A stretch of 62,103 nt of DNA from Hydrogenothermaceae bacterium (lineage in GTDB: Bacteria > Aquificota > Aquificia > Aquificales > Hydrogenothermaceae), in contig JAOABC010000007.1 in assembly GCA_026418535.1 (NCBI GenBank), forward strand, positions 604-62,706, read 5' to 3'. Position 1 is the first letter of the stretch; the number at the start of each line of letters is the position of its first letter. This document shows positions 19,691-28,585 of the stretch, piece by piece. A model generated the notes under the pieces. It searched no databases. It was not told the DNA's origin and worked only from the letters and a program-made list of their open reading frames with translations. Made by a program: the position numbers and the translations under genes.

Positions 19691-20089
19691 ATGTTTAAGA
19701 CCTTTTCTATCCGGACTAACTACAGAACAGATCTGATAGAGATAACAGACACAGTCTACGGCTTCCTTAAAGAGTGTAAGGTTCAAGAGGGGATATGTGT
19801 AGTCTATGTACCCCACACAACTGCAGGACTGTTTATAAACGAAAATGCAGATCCAGATGTGGTCTTCGATGTGAAAAACTTCCTTGAAAGATTAGTCCCT
19901 TGGGTGGGAGACTACAGGCATACAGAGGGAAACGCATCTGCCCATATAAAGTCTATACTCACCGGGAACTCTCTTACCATCCCCATACAGAATGGAAGAC
20001 TCTCCTTAGGTAGATGGCAGGGCATATTCTTTGCTGAGTTTGACGGACCTCGAGAAAGAAAATTTTACATAAAAGTTCTAAAAGGTTAG
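19691..20089 (+). CDS. yjbQ: YjbQ/UPF0047 family protein
   Basis: 132 residues with the family signatures VPHTTAGLFINENADPDV, DYRHTEGNASAHIKS and LGRWQGIFFAEFDGPR. These supply the conserved His and Asp/Glu residues of the trimeric active site. Members have weak thiamin-phosphate-synthase activity, but the true role is not settled. RBS AGGGAG precedes the ATG. It lies 28 bases after the fusion gene, probably in one transcript. Confidence 0.93.
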   Translation: MFKTFSIRTNYRTDLIEITDTVYGFLKECKVQEGICVVYVPHTTAGLFINENADPDVVFDVKNFLERLVPWVGDYRHTEGNASAHIKSILTGNSLTIPIQNGRLSLGRWQGIFFAEFDGPRERKFYIKVLKG

Positions 20090-20144
20090 AGTCTTAGAAC
20101 GGAGATTTTACAGGAAATGGTAAAGCTTGGAATACAGAGGAGTG

Positions 20145-21035
20145 ATGATGGATAAAGTGAACGTTGGTCTTATACAGATGAAACACTCGGCAGACTTAAA
20201 AGAAAACTTCGACAAGACTATCTATAAGATAGAACAGCTCTCAAAGGAAGGGGCTAACATCATCTCAACGAGTGAGCTGTTTAAATCTCTTTACTTCTGC
20301 CAGACAGAGGATTGGAACAACTTCAAACTCGCTGAGGTGATAGATGAGAATAACCAGACTGTAAAGGTGCTATCGAAGCTTGCCAAAGATAGGAATGTAG
20401 TTCTTGTTGTTTCACTTTTTGAGAAGCTTACAGATGGACTCTATTTTAACACAGCTATAGTGATAGATGCGGATGGTACTCTCCTGGATAAATACCGGAA
20501 GATGCATATTCCAGATGACCCTCACTTCTACGAGAAATTCTATTTTACACCTGGGGACTTAGGATACAAAACTTTTAGGACTAAGTATGGGGACATAGGG
20601 GTGTTAATATGCTGGGATCAGTGGTATCCGGAGGCTGCAAGGCTTACTGCACTATCCGGGGCTCAGGTAATCTTTTACCCTACTGCGATAGGTTGGCTTC
20701 CTTCAGAAAAAGAACAGTTTGGAAAACAGCAATATCTAGCTTGGGAAACCATCCAAAGGTCTCACAGTATAGCAAATGGTTGTTACATAGCCTCTATAAA
20801 CAGAGTAGGTTTCGAACCAAGTCCAAATGGAAACGAAGGGATAGAGTTTTGGGGGCAGAGTTTTATCAGTGATCCTTACGGAGAGATACTGTACAGAGCC
20901 TCTGACAGGGAGGAAGAAAACATCCTCTGGGAGGTAGATCTATCTATTATAGACAGTATCAGAACAACCTGGCCCTTTTTTAGGGATAGAAGAATAGACA
21001 GCTATGGGGATCTTACGAAAAGATGGATAGGTTAA
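20145..21035 (+). CDS. aguB: Carbon-nitrogen hydrolase, N-carbamoylputrescine amidase-like
   Basis: A nitrilase-superfamily enzyme with the Glu-Lys-Cys triad: Glu in STSELFKS, Lys in YRKMHIPDDP and Cys156 in VLICWDQWYPEAAR. The motifs around KMHIPDDPHFYEKFYF match plant and bacterial AguB, which makes putrescine from N-carbamoylputrescine. No agmatine deiminase gene is nearby, so substrate assignment rests on similarity only. I start at ATG 20145 because AGAGGA at 20136-20141 fits it (ATG 20148 is equally possible); an in-frame TTG at 20127 lies upstream of that site. Confidence 0.85.
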   Translation: MMDKVNVGLIQMKHSADLKENFDKTIYKIEQLSKEGANIISTSELFKSLYFCQTEDWNNFKLAEVIDENNQTVKVLSKLAKDRNVVLVVSLFEKLTDGLYFNTAIVIDADGTLLDKYRKMHIPDDPHFYEKFYFTPGDLGYKTFRTKYGDIGVLICWDQWYPEAARLTALSGAQVIFYPTAIGWLPSEKEQFGKQQYLAWETIQRSHSIANGCYIASINRVGFEPSPNGNEGIEFWGQSFISDPYGEILYRASDREEENILWEVDLSIIDSIRTTWPFFRDRRIDSYGDLTKRWIG

Positions 21036-21057
21036 TCCCAACTTTCGGAAGTTGTCA

Positions 21058-21127
21058 TGTATGGATATAGAAAAACTACTTTAAGTTCATCTTCCAGAAA
21101 GTAGAAAAGTCAGAGACTTCTTGGATT
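21058..21127 (+). pseudogene. Relic of an Rpn-family nuclease gene, 5' end with internal deletion
   Basis: About 70 bases match the first 110 bases of the Rpn gene at 7080 with few mismatches (ATATAGAAAAACTACT, then TTTAAGTTCATCTTCCAGAA, then GTCAGAGACTTCTTGGA). A 41-bp segment is missing. In the intact copy it is bounded by the direct repeat AACTACT (7096-7102 and 7137-7143), and the relic keeps one AACTACT, so slippage or recombination between the repeats removed it. Nothing of the rest of the gene is present before waaF. Confidence 0.85.
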
Positions 21128-21131
21128 AGAG

Positions 21132-22118
21132 CTATAAAATCTCTCTTACACTTTTTATTACTGTTTTTGGGTCTATTCTCTCCATACATTCATGAGTCCC
21201 AAGAGGGCAGATATTATGGCCGTGTAACCCACAAGGGCGACACTTTAACCCCTCTGCTTCAATTATCACTCCATTCCTGTAAGGGTAGAACCCAAAGTCT
21301 CTCACAGTTGGTCCGTATATATCTATAACCCAAGTGCCGAAAGCTACAGCCATATGGACAGGGCTTGAATCGTTTGAGATCAGGAGTTTACTGTGTTTTA
21401 TAAGAGAAAAGCTCTCTCGAAGGTTTGTTTTCCCTATTAGGTCTAACACCTCTAAGCTCCCAAAAGACAGAATCTGCCCCATAAACCCCCTATCCTCTAC
21501 AGACCCTATAAAAACTACCCTAAACTCCTTTGAAAGCTCCTTAGAAAGCTCAAAGAATCCCTTAGCAGTCCATCTTTTCGTCTTCCATTTGGACCCTGGG
21601 GCTATGATTATGTAGTTTTTGTTTTCTAAACCAAGATTTTTGTAGAAGCTGTCTTCTTCTTCACTAAGGTAGAGAGAGGGTGTTCTACTAGCCTTCTCCA
21701 TACTAAACTCTTCAAACACAGTCAAGAGAGAGAGGTTCCTGTCTATCTCGTGTGTCCCATCGAACCAGTGAGGAACTGTATCTGTGTATAGGAAAGAGAA
21801 TCCTCCTCTGTTAAATCCAACTCTTTTTGGGATTCCTGCAAGAAAAAGTGTGTAAGAGGCTCTATGGGAGCGATGAGGGGAGATTGCAACATCAAACCTC
21901 TTATATATCTTTTTTATAAGTTGCGTGTTTGAGTCTCTTCTTTTGTCAAAGGTTATCAGCTCATCTACGTAAGGATTATTTTTGAGTACTTCTTTTCCAA
22001 AAGGCTTTGATATAACAGATAGGTAAGATCCTGGGAATGTCTCTTTTATACTCTGGATAAGGGGTGTAGTCAGGATAAGGTCTCCCAAGAAGGCAGTTTG
22101 GTAGAGGAGTATCTTCAT
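21132..22118 (-). CDS. waaF: ADP-heptose:LPS heptosyltransferase (GT9 family)
   Basis: 328 residues. GT9 features: N-terminal YQTAFLGDLILTTPLIQSIK, IIAPGSKWKTKRW in the middle, and SNDSSPVHMAVAFGTWVIDIYGPT near the nucleotide-sugar site. It adds heptose to the LPS inner core at the inner membrane, which points to an LPS-bearing outer membrane. Last gene of a minus-strand operon, overlapping accA by 4 bases. Whether it acts as heptosyltransferase I or II cannot be told from sequence alone. Confidence 0.85.
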   Translation of the reverse strand: MKILLYQTAFLGDLILTTPLIQSIKETFPGSYLSVISKPFGKEVLKNNPYVDELITFDKRRDSNTQLIKKIYKRFDVAISPHRSHRASYTLFLAGIPKRVGFNRGGFSFLYTDTVPHWFDGTHEIDRNLSLLTVFEEFSMEKASRTPSLYLSEEEDSFYKNLGLENKNYIIIAPGSKWKTKRWTAKGFFELSKELSKEFRVVFIGSVEDRGFMGQILSFGSLEVLDLIGKTNLRESFSLIKHSKLLISNDSSPVHMAVAFGTWVIDIYGPTVRDFGFYPYRNGVIIEAEGLKCRPCGLHGHNICPLGTHECMERIDPKTVIKSVREIL

Positions 22119-23059
22119 CTCTCAGAAAATTTTCCCATAGAGTAAAACTTTCTATGTCTATCTTCCATAAGTTTCTCTATATCTTTATTTTCTATCTCCT
22201 TTAGCCTATCTCTTAAAGCTTTCCGGAGTATTCTGTACATCTTCATAGGCTGTAGATGGGCTCCCCCAAGAGGTTCTTTTACTATGTAGTCTATTATACC
22301 AAGATCAAGCAGGTCTTTTGCTGTTATCTTTAAGCTTTCAGCTGCTTGAGGAGCTAACTCTGCAGATTTGAAGAGTATAGCTGCACATCCTTCTGGAGAT
22401 ATAACAGAGTATATGGCGTTTTCAAGCATCATAATCCTGTCAGCCACCCCTAAAGCTAAAGCTCCACCACTTCCCCCTTCGCCGATTACAGTGGCTACTA
22501 TCGGAACTCTCAGACTTCCCATTATCATTATACTCTCTGCTATAGCCTGGGACTGTCCCCTCTCCTCTGCTCCTATTCCAGGATAAGCTCCAGGAGTGTC
22601 TATGAATGTTATAACCGGTTTTCTAAATTTTTCAGCGAGTTTCATTACCCTGATAGCCTTTCTATACCCTTCCGGATGAGGCATTCCAAAGTTTCTCTCT
22701 ATCTTATCCTTAGTATCTCTTCCCTTCTCGTGTCCTATAACGCACACAGCTCTACCTTCAAACTTCCCAAACCCAGCGATTATCGATCTGTCATCCCCGA
22801 ACCTTCTATCTCCATGGAGTTCTATAAAGTCTGTGATCAGGTTATTTATGTAATCAACTGTGTGAGGTCTTTTTGGATGTCTGGCTAACAGGACTCTGTC
22901 CCAGGGGGAGAGAGTCTCAACTTTCCGTCTTGCTAACTTTTTAAATCTTTTCCTCAGTTTTGCAAGTTCGTTTATAAGGTGGTGATCCCCTTTCTTAACC
23001 CTCTCTCTTAGAACTTCTATCTGGTCAGACAAGCCTTGTATCTCTTTATCTAGATCCAT
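22115..23059 (-). CDS. accA: Acetyl-CoA carboxylase carboxyltransferase subunit alpha
   Basis: 314 residues. The family core is complete: PHTVDYINNLITDFIELHGDR, FGMPHPEGYRKAIR, TPGAYPGIGAEERGQSQAIA, GEGGSGGALALGVAD and SPEGCAAILFK. With AccD it transfers CO2 from biotin to acetyl-CoA to make malonyl-CoA for fatty acid synthesis. accD is not in the window. It lies 8 bases after the exchanger gene and overlaps waaF, which places membrane lipid and LPS synthesis in one transcript. Confidence 0.97.
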   Translation of the reverse strand: MDLDKEIQGLSDQIEVLRERVKKGDHHLINELAKLRKRFKKLARRKVETLSPWDRVLLARHPKRPHTVDYINNLITDFIELHGDRRFGDDRSIIAGFGKFEGRAVCVIGHEKGRDTKDKIERNFGMPHPEGYRKAIRVMKLAEKFRKPVITFIDTPGAYPGIGAEERGQSQAIAESIMIMGSLRVPIVATVIGEGGSGGALALGVADRIMMLENAIYSVISPEGCAAILFKSAELAPQAAESLKITAKDLLDLGIIDYIVKEPLGGAHLQPMKMYRILRKALRDRLKEIENKDIEKLMEDRHRKFYSMGKFSER

Positions 23060-23067
23060 ATTGACCT

Positions 23068-24066
23068 CTAAACGTTATTGATGACAATTAAGTAGACATA
23101 GTACAGAAAGAAGATTATTCCAAATGAAAACCCATAAACAAAGTACTTCCTATTGATGTAAGAGGCTGTCAAAACTATGAATGCAGAGATTATAGCAAAT
23201 ATTCCGGATACTAACGCTAGACCAGTTATATTCCAGTCAGTGAAGATAATACCGAAGCTAACAGGTATAGTACTCTGAAAAACCATAGCTCCAGCCACAT
23301 TTCCAACAGCTAAGGTATCTTTTTTCTTCCATACCCAAGTTATACTGTTTATTTTTTCGGGAAGCTCTGTTGCTATTGGAGCTATGAGTAGAGAGAAGAT
23401 AAGAGGGTTTAGTCCAAGAAGATAGCTTATCTTCTCTACACCGTGGACAAAAGTATGAGCTCCTACCACCATTACCAGAAGTGAGACAATTATCTGGGTT
23501 ACTATAATAAACATAGGAGGATGGGGGTTTTTGGGAGCAAAAAAGAGATGCTCAGTTGCCTCCATCTCTTCACTCTCTCCCTTCAGGGTCTGGAAGACGT
23601 ATATTACGTATAAAATGACTAAAAACACCGCAGTTATAACCCTAAGCCAGTAGTCCTCAAATGGAACTATGAAAAGAGCCACCGAGTAGGCAAAAAGGAA
23701 GAATGTTAGGTCTCTTCTTAGTCCTGTAGTCTCTGTGTGTAAGGTTATACCCCTCTTTTTCATAAGACGCCCTATGATTACAGTTAAACCTATTAATGGA
23801 AAGGCTATTGTTGCAAGCATGAAAGGTGCTCCCAAGATAGCGCCAACGCCGATATCATGACCTGAATCTTCTGTGAAAAAAAGTATAGCTACTACAGGTA
23901 TAAGAGTCTCTGGAAGAGCTGTTCCAACAGCAGCCAATACACTTCCTGTGAAGTTTTTTGAGACACTAAGCCTATGTCCTAAGGTCTCCACTCCGTTGGT
24001 AAAAAGCTCTGCAGCGATAAGTACAAGAACTACCCCACCAGCTAAGAACAGTAAATCGACAACCAT
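23068..24066 (-). CDS. Sodium/calcium exchanger-type (CaCA family) membrane protein
   Basis: 332 residues, about ten hydrophobic segments. The two alpha-repeats of the CaCA family are visible: NFTGSVLAAVGTALPETLIP near residue 40 and NPLIFSLLIAPIATELPEKI near residue 220, followed by GNVAGAMVFQSTIPVSFG. The acidic residues that bind cations (TALPET, ATELPE) are kept. The transported ion cannot be decided. The gene starts immediately after the rpsA stop with no gap. Confidence 0.88.
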   Translation of the reverse strand: MVVDLLFLAGGVVLVLIAAELFTNGVETLGHRLSVSKNFTGSVLAAVGTALPETLIPVVAILFFTEDSGHDIGVGAILGAPFMLATIAFPLIGLTVIIGRLMKKRGITLHTETTGLRRDLTFFLFAYSVALFIVPFEDYWLRVITAVFLVILYVIYVFQTLKGESEEMEATEHLFFAPKNPHPPMFIIVTQIIVSLLVMVVGAHTFVHGVEKISYLLGLNPLIFSLLIAPIATELPEKINSITWVWKKKDTLAVGNVAGAMVFQSTIPVSFGIIFTDWNITGLALVSGIFAIISAFIVLTASYINRKYFVYGFSFGIIFFLYYVYLIVINNV

Positions 24067-25776
24067 CTATCTTTTTTCCTCTAGTTTTTTTTTGAGAATC
24101 TCCCCAAGGGTACCAAGGAACTGAGAGGACTCTTCTTTGTCTTTGTTATCCTGTTTCTGAGATAGCTTTTCAAGAAGCTCTCTTTTTTTATTCTCTTCCT
24201 GCCACTTCTTCTCTTCTTCTAATCTTTTCCTCTCTTCTTCTTTTTTTCTTCTCTCTTCATCTAAGATCATCTGTTTTATACTGAGTATGATTTTTTTATT
24301 CTCCGGCTCTATTCTTATTATTTTAGCTTTTCCTCTTTGATGTAAAGAAAGAATGTCACTTGGTATGTTTATCCTTTCCTTGGATATCTCTGATACAGGA
24401 ATAAACCCTTCCAAGTTATCCTCAAGGTCTACTATAGATCCCTTTTCTATAAGTTTTTTAACCTGGAACTCTACCACATCTCCAACTTTATACTTAGATC
24501 TAAACTCACTGAACTTGTCTTCCAAAACCTGTTTTAGCCCAAGGATGATTTTATCCTTTTCACTCCCTAAGACCTTCATCTGGTAGGTAGAGTTCTCTTT
24601 AACCACAGAAGATATAGATTTGATATTAATATTTTTTGTAGCATCTTCTAACCTTAAGATACCTTCAATCTCTCCCAGATCTAAAAAAGCGACTTTTTGT
24701 TTTACATTCTTAACCTTAGCGTTGATTACACTACCAACCGGGTTTTCCTCTAAAAACTTTTCCACCGGATTCCACTGCAACTCTTTTATACTCAGCCTTA
24801 GCCTTCTTCTATCCTTATCAAGCTCTATTATCTTCACCTTTAAGGTCTGTCCTTCTCTGTAGTTCTTCTTAGCTTTATCCCATTCAAAGTGAGCGATCTG
24901 GATGTTTGGTATGAAACCTTCAACTTTTCCAACCTCCACTACTATCCCATCTTTTACTATTTCTTTTACCTTACACTCCAATATATCTCCAACAGTCTTA
25001 TCAAACTTCTCCCAGGGGTTTTCTGTAAGCCTCTTCAAACTAAAGATAGGCTGCTCTTTCCTTATCTCTATAATCATAACCTCTAACTGTTGGCCTTCTT
25101 TAAAATCTTCAGGTTTTACTGAGCCTTCCCAAGAAAGCTCACTCTTCGGAAGAAATCCATTTATTTTACCCTCAATAGAAACTATCAGACCTTTTTCTAA
25201 CACCTTTTTTACGTTAACTTTTACAGTCTGCCCCTCTTTTAGAAGGGAGAGTATTCTTTTCCTCTCTTCTTCTCTTTCTTGGTCTAAAACCGCTTTCCTT
25301 GATACTACTAAATTTATCCCTTTTTCCCTTTCCTCTAACTTTATGATTTTACTTTCAAAAGTGTATCCAACTGGAAATGTTTCTCCAGAGCTGGATTGGG
25401 ACTTTGGCATAAAGGCAGTAAACCCTTCCACATCTACTGTGTATCCTTTTTCTAAAACAGATGTGACTGTAGCCTTTACCTTCTCCCCTCTCTCATAGAG
25501 CTCCTTTATACTCCTAAATCTATCTTTCACTATGAGATCTTTCCTGTTTAGGATAAAGTAACCATCCTTAGAACGTTTTCCAGTAAAGTATGCTTCTATC
25601 TCGTCTCCTTCTTTATACCCTTCTACCTGGCTCTGTTTTATAACTGCCTCTACTTTCTGTCCTATGTCTACAAACACATCTTCTCCCAATATCTTCACTA
25701 TTCTACCTTTTATAAGTTGGCCTTTGCCGTAGTGGCTTGTCTGTTCCTCTAAAACTGCCTTCTCAAACTCATTCAT
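24067..25776 (-). CDS. rpsA: Ribosomal protein S1-like protein with six S1 domains
   Basis: I count six S1 (OB-fold) repeats, each starting with a G-x(4-6)-V pattern such as GQLIKGRIVKILGEDVFVDI and VGDVVEFQVKKLIEKGSIVDL. A highly charged Glu/Lys/Arg coiled tail of about 60 residues follows. Six domains is the Proteobacteria-like full form, which brings mRNA to the 30S subunit. I choose ATG 25776 (MNEFEKAV) because GAGGAG lies 7 bases upstream; the longer frame would begin inside ispH. The start overlaps the ispH stop by 8 bases. Confidence 0.9.
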   Translation of the reverse strand: MNEFEKAVLEEQTSHYGKGQLIKGRIVKILGEDVFVDIGQKVEAVIKQSQVEGYKEGDEIEAYFTGKRSKDGYFILNRKDLIVKDRFRSIKELYERGEKVKATVTSVLEKGYTVDVEGFTAFMPKSQSSSGETFPVGYTFESKIIKLEEREKGINLVVSRKAVLDQEREEERKRILSLLKEGQTVKVNVKKVLEKGLIVSIEGKINGFLPKSELSWEGSVKPEDFKEGQQLEVMIIEIRKEQPIFSLKRLTENPWEKFDKTVGDILECKVKEIVKDGIVVEVGKVEGFIPNIQIAHFEWDKAKKNYREGQTLKVKIIELDKDRRRLRLSIKELQWNPVEKFLEENPVGSVINAKVKNVKQKVAFLDLGEIEGILRLEDATKNINIKSISSVVKENSTYQMKVLGSEKDKIILGLKQVLEDKFSEFRSKYKVGDVVEFQVKKLIEKGSIVDLEDNLEGFIPVSEISKERINIPSDILSLHQRGKAKIIRIEPENKKIILSIKQMILDEERRKKEEERKRLEEEKKWQEENKKRELLEKLSQKQDNKDKEESSQFLGTLGEILKKKLEEKR

Positions 25777-26635
25777 CCTGAGCTCCTCTAATATCTTTAA
25801 TTTTTTTAACAACCTCTTGTATTACCCAGTCTGGAGTTGATGCTCCAGCAGATATCCCTACTCTATAAACATCTTTAAGCCAGTCTGGTTCCACCTCTGC
25901 CGCAGTTTCTATATGGTAGGTGTTTGGGTTTAGAGCTTTTGATATCTGATATAGCCTCTGAGTATTCCCGCTGTGTTTGCCACCTATTATTAACATAACG
26001 TCAACTGTTGGGGAAAGTTCTTTCACCTCTTCCTGTCTTACAGAGGTAGCATCGCATATTGTATTGAAGATTTTTAGTTCCTCTGTGTTCTCTGCTAAGT
26101 ATCCAACAGCCTCTCTAAAGAAATCTTCACTTTGAGTAGTCTGAGCCACAACCCCTATCCTATTCCTTTTAGGAACTTTCTTTATCAGGTCTTCAAAGCT
26201 CTCAATTACTACTCCTTGTCCCCCTACATCTTCTAAGTGCCCTAGGGTTCCTACTACCTCCGGATGACCTTCCTCTCCCAATATAACTACAAAGTAACCT
26301 TCTTTTACAAGCTGCCTTACCTTATCATGGACTTTCTTAACAAAGGGGCAGGTTGCATCTAGTAGGTTAATGTCCATCTCTTTTAGTTTTCTCTCTATCT
26401 CCGGCTCTACCCCATGTGACCTTATTATCACAGTATCCCCAGATTTTAGATGAGAGTAATCCTGTAGCTCTTTTATACCTAAGTTTTCCAGATAACTTAC
26501 CACTTGCTTGTTATGTATTATCGGGCCGTTCGTGTAAGCATGCCCTATGTCTTTTCCAGCTTTTTTTGCCATATCGACAGCTATCTTTACTCCAAAGCAG
26601 AAACCTGCTGTCTTTGCTACCTTTATATCAAACAT
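25769..26635 (-). CDS. ispH: 4-hydroxy-3-methylbut-2-enyl diphosphate reductase
   Basis: 288 residues with the three Fe-S cysteines Cys13 (AGFCFGV), Cys96 (DATCPFVKK) and Cys194 (TICDATSVRQEE). GGKHSGNTQRL is also present. It catalyses the last step of the methylerythritol phosphate pathway, making IPP and DMAPP. Adjacent ispH and rpsA genes, sometimes fused, are known in other bacteria. It lies 5 bases after plsC. Confidence 0.97.
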   Translation of the reverse strand: MFDIKVAKTAGFCFGVKIAVDMAKKAGKDIGHAYTNGPIIHNKQVVSYLENLGIKELQDYSHLKSGDTVIIRSHGVEPEIERKLKEMDINLLDATCPFVKKVHDKVRQLVKEGYFVVILGEEGHPEVVGTLGHLEDVGGQGVVIESFEDLIKKVPKRNRIGVVAQTTQSEDFFREAVGYLAENTEELKIFNTICDATSVRQEEVKELSPTVDVMLIIGGKHSGNTQRLYQISKALNPNTYHIETAAEVEPDWLKDVYRVGISAGASTPDWVIQEVVKKIKDIRGAQDE

Positions 26636-26640
26636 GCTAT

Positions 26641-27249
26641 TTAACCTCTTCTTAGTTTTTTTATCTCTTCCATAACTTTCTCTGCTACACTCTCGTAGCT
26701 ACTTATCCCATGAAAGTTTACAGGTTTACCTATTACGACCTCAATATTATACATAAACAATTTAGGAAGTTTTGACTTTACAGGAAGTACTTTATCAGTA
26801 CCCTCTATTAAGACAGGTATCACAGGAACTTTAGCCTTTTCTATTAGAAATCCAACTCCTGATCGGGGTTTCTTGAACTCTCTAGGTTTTGCTCTACTTC
26901 CCTCCGGAAATATACCGATACAGTTCCCTTCCTTTAACACATTCAGAGCTTTTTTAAGGGAAGATATATCTTTCCCGTCTCTGTTTACCGGAATTGCTCC
27001 TGCTTTCCTTATAAACCATCCAAAGGCTAGAACTTCAAATAGCTCTCTCTTTGCAAGAAAGAGGACGGGCCTTGGAGAAACTATGTTTATAACTGGTGGG
27101 TCAAGATAGCTTCTGTGATTGGAGGCTATTATACATGGACCTTCTTTTGGTATGTTCTCCACTCCCTCTGCTTTTATCCTGAGTAAAAACCTAAAAACAG
27201 GTCTTATTAGGTAGAATATCCTATAACCTGTTTCTGAGTATGGTTTCAA
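26641..27249 (-). CDS. plsC: 1-acyl-sn-glycerol-3-phosphate acyltransferase (PlsC)
   Basis: 202 residues with NHRSYLDPP (NHxxxxD) and FPEGSRAKP, plus VPVIPVLIEGTD typical of the fourth block. It makes phosphatidic acid from lysophosphatidic acid at the inner membrane. It is a second PlsC module besides the one in the fusion at 17230-19662; the two are clearly different sequences. In many genomes plsC sits with ispH/rpsA-type genes, as here. Confidence 0.93.
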   Translation of the reverse strand: MKPYSETGYRIFYLIRPVFRFLLRIKAEGVENIPKEGPCIIASNHRSYLDPPVINIVSPRPVLFLAKRELFEVLAFGWFIRKAGAIPVNRDGKDISSLKKALNVLKEGNCIGIFPEGSRAKPREFKKPRSGVGFLIEKAKVPVIPVLIEGTDKVLPVKSKLPKLFMYNIEVVIGKPVNFHGISSYESVAEKVMEEIKKLRRG

Positions 27250-27257
27250 GCTCTACC

Positions 27258-27806
27258 TCACAGTAGCCCTCTTCTTCTGAGAGCATCCTCGTATATCCTG
27301 TTGTAGAGTATCCTCCACTCTGGAGTACCTTCCACTATTTTCTTCGAGTAAGACCTTATCCTTTGTCTCACTTCTTTATCTATCTCTCTTTCTTCCTTCA
27401 CCATACTTTTTAGCTTCTCTAAAACTACTCTCCTTATGTAGTTTGGGTGTTCAAATATCTCTACTTCAGGGTCTGTCTCTATATACTTCTTTATTCTGTT
27501 TGCAATCTGGTTTAGTCTCTCCTCCGGTTCTAAGTGTATGTTCTTCTCCTCTGCTAACTTCTCCTTAACCTTCATAACTGCAGCTTTATACCTTATATCT
27601 TCATTCTCTAGAATGTGCATATGTTGAGTTACTAGTCTCTCCGCTTCTTCTTGGAGTTTCTTGTTTTCTTCTATTGCTGTGTTTATTATATTCCGGATGT
27701 TCTCTCGGAACGATTCTGGGTTGTCTGCCTCTATTAAGTGTCTATCTGTGAGCTCTTGAATCAGGGAATCTACCACCATTTCAACCAGCTTTGCTGGTAG
27801 TTTCAT
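27258..27806 (-). CDS. DUF507 family protein
   Basis: About 182 residues, helical and highly charged, starting MKLPAKLVEMVVDSLIQELTD. It resembles the DUF507 family, which I associate with Aquificota and some Deltaproteobacteria. Function unknown. It has no signal peptide or membrane helix. The start at 27806 is chosen because GGAGG is 6 bases before it; the ATG at 27812 directly abuts that site. First gene of the seven-gene minus-strand operon. Confidence 0.75.
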   Translation of the reverse strand: MKLPAKLVEMVVDSLIQELTDRHLIEADNPESFRENIRNIINTAIEENKKLQEEAERLVTQHMHILENEDIRYKAAVMKVKEKLAEEKNIHLEPEERLNQIANRIKKYIETDPEVEIFEHPNYIRRVVLEKLKSMVKEEREIDKEVRQRIRSYSKKIVEGTPEWRILYNRIYEDALRRRGLL

Positions 27807-27820
27807 AAGCATCCTCCAAC

Positions 27821-27850
27821 TTTAAAGATTAAAAAAAGTTAATGTATAAT
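27821..27850 (+). promoter_or_regulatory. Probable promoter of aroD
   Basis: TTTAAA at 27821-27826, an 18-base spacer and TATAAT at 27845-27850, in the 74-base gap between the divergent DUF507 and aroD genes. The -35 is a poor match. Confidence 0.4.
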
Positions 27851-27880
27851 TTTAACATAAAACAAAGATGAGGTTTCCTT

Positions 27881-28582
27881 ATGGTACAGCTTGGAAAGAA
27901 TCCACTGGTAGCCTTGGCCATCAAAGATGACAACTTTGAAGAGACATTAGAACTGTCAAAGGAGTATGGGGTTGATGTGGTAGAGCTTCGGGTAGACCAG
28001 CTGTCAGACCTATCTGTTGACTATGTAAGAATTCTGTCTAATCAGATAAAACAGAGAGGTTTTCACTTACTTATAACTATTAGGAGCCTTTTAGAGGGTG
28101 GTGGAAGAGAGATTCCTGATACAGACAGGTTGAAAATATTTGAGTCTATTGTTGATATAGCTGACATACTTGATATAGAGTTTACCTCTGATGGGATAAG
28201 AGAGAATGTGATAGAGCTTGCAAAGAGTAGAGGTAAGCTTTCTTTAGTATCCTACCATGATTTTGAAAAGACTCCCTCAGAGGAGTTCATACAGAACTAT
28301 ATCGACTCTGTAAAGTCCTTAGGAGCTGATATAGTAAAGTTTGCCTTTAGGGCTAATAAACTGGAAGATGTAGCCAATATACTCTGTATAACACATAGAA
28401 ACAGAGATAAGAACATCGTGGCTATAGCCATGGGTGAGGTTGGAAAGATCAGTAGGGTTGCAGGTTTTGTGTTTGGGAGTTTGATGACTTATACTTACAT
28501 AGGTGATGCTTTTGCTCCGGGTCAGATAGAGGCTAGTCAGTTAATTGAGGAACTAAAATTTTATAGAATAAAGGAGGATTGA
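27881..28582 (+). CDS. aroD: 3-dehydroquinate dehydratase, type I
   Basis: 233 residues. Schiff-base Lys153 (DIVKFAFRA) and general base His126 (SYHDFEKTP) are present, with VVELRVDQL and ITIRSLLEGG near the substrate site. It converts 3-dehydroquinate to 3-dehydroshikimate in aromatic amino acid synthesis. It is followed after 3 bases by the thioredoxin-like gene. Confidence 0.95.
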   Translation: MVQLGKNPLVALAIKDDNFEETLELSKEYGVDVVELRVDQLSDLSVDYVRILSNQIKQRGFHLLITIRSLLEGGGREIPDTDRLKIFESIVDIADILDIEFTSDGIRENVIELAKSRGKLSLVSYHDFEKTPSEEFIQNYIDSVKSLGADIVKFAFRANKLEDVANILCITHRNRDKNIVAIAMGEVGKISRVAGFVFGSLMTYTYIGDAFAPGQIEASQLIEELKFYRIKED

Positions 28583-28585
28583 GTT

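Noticed and set aside
21039-21054. Terminator after the AguB gene
   Set aside because: CAACTT-TCGG-AAGTTG forms a good stem but no T run follows; I mention it only as a possible insertion landmark.
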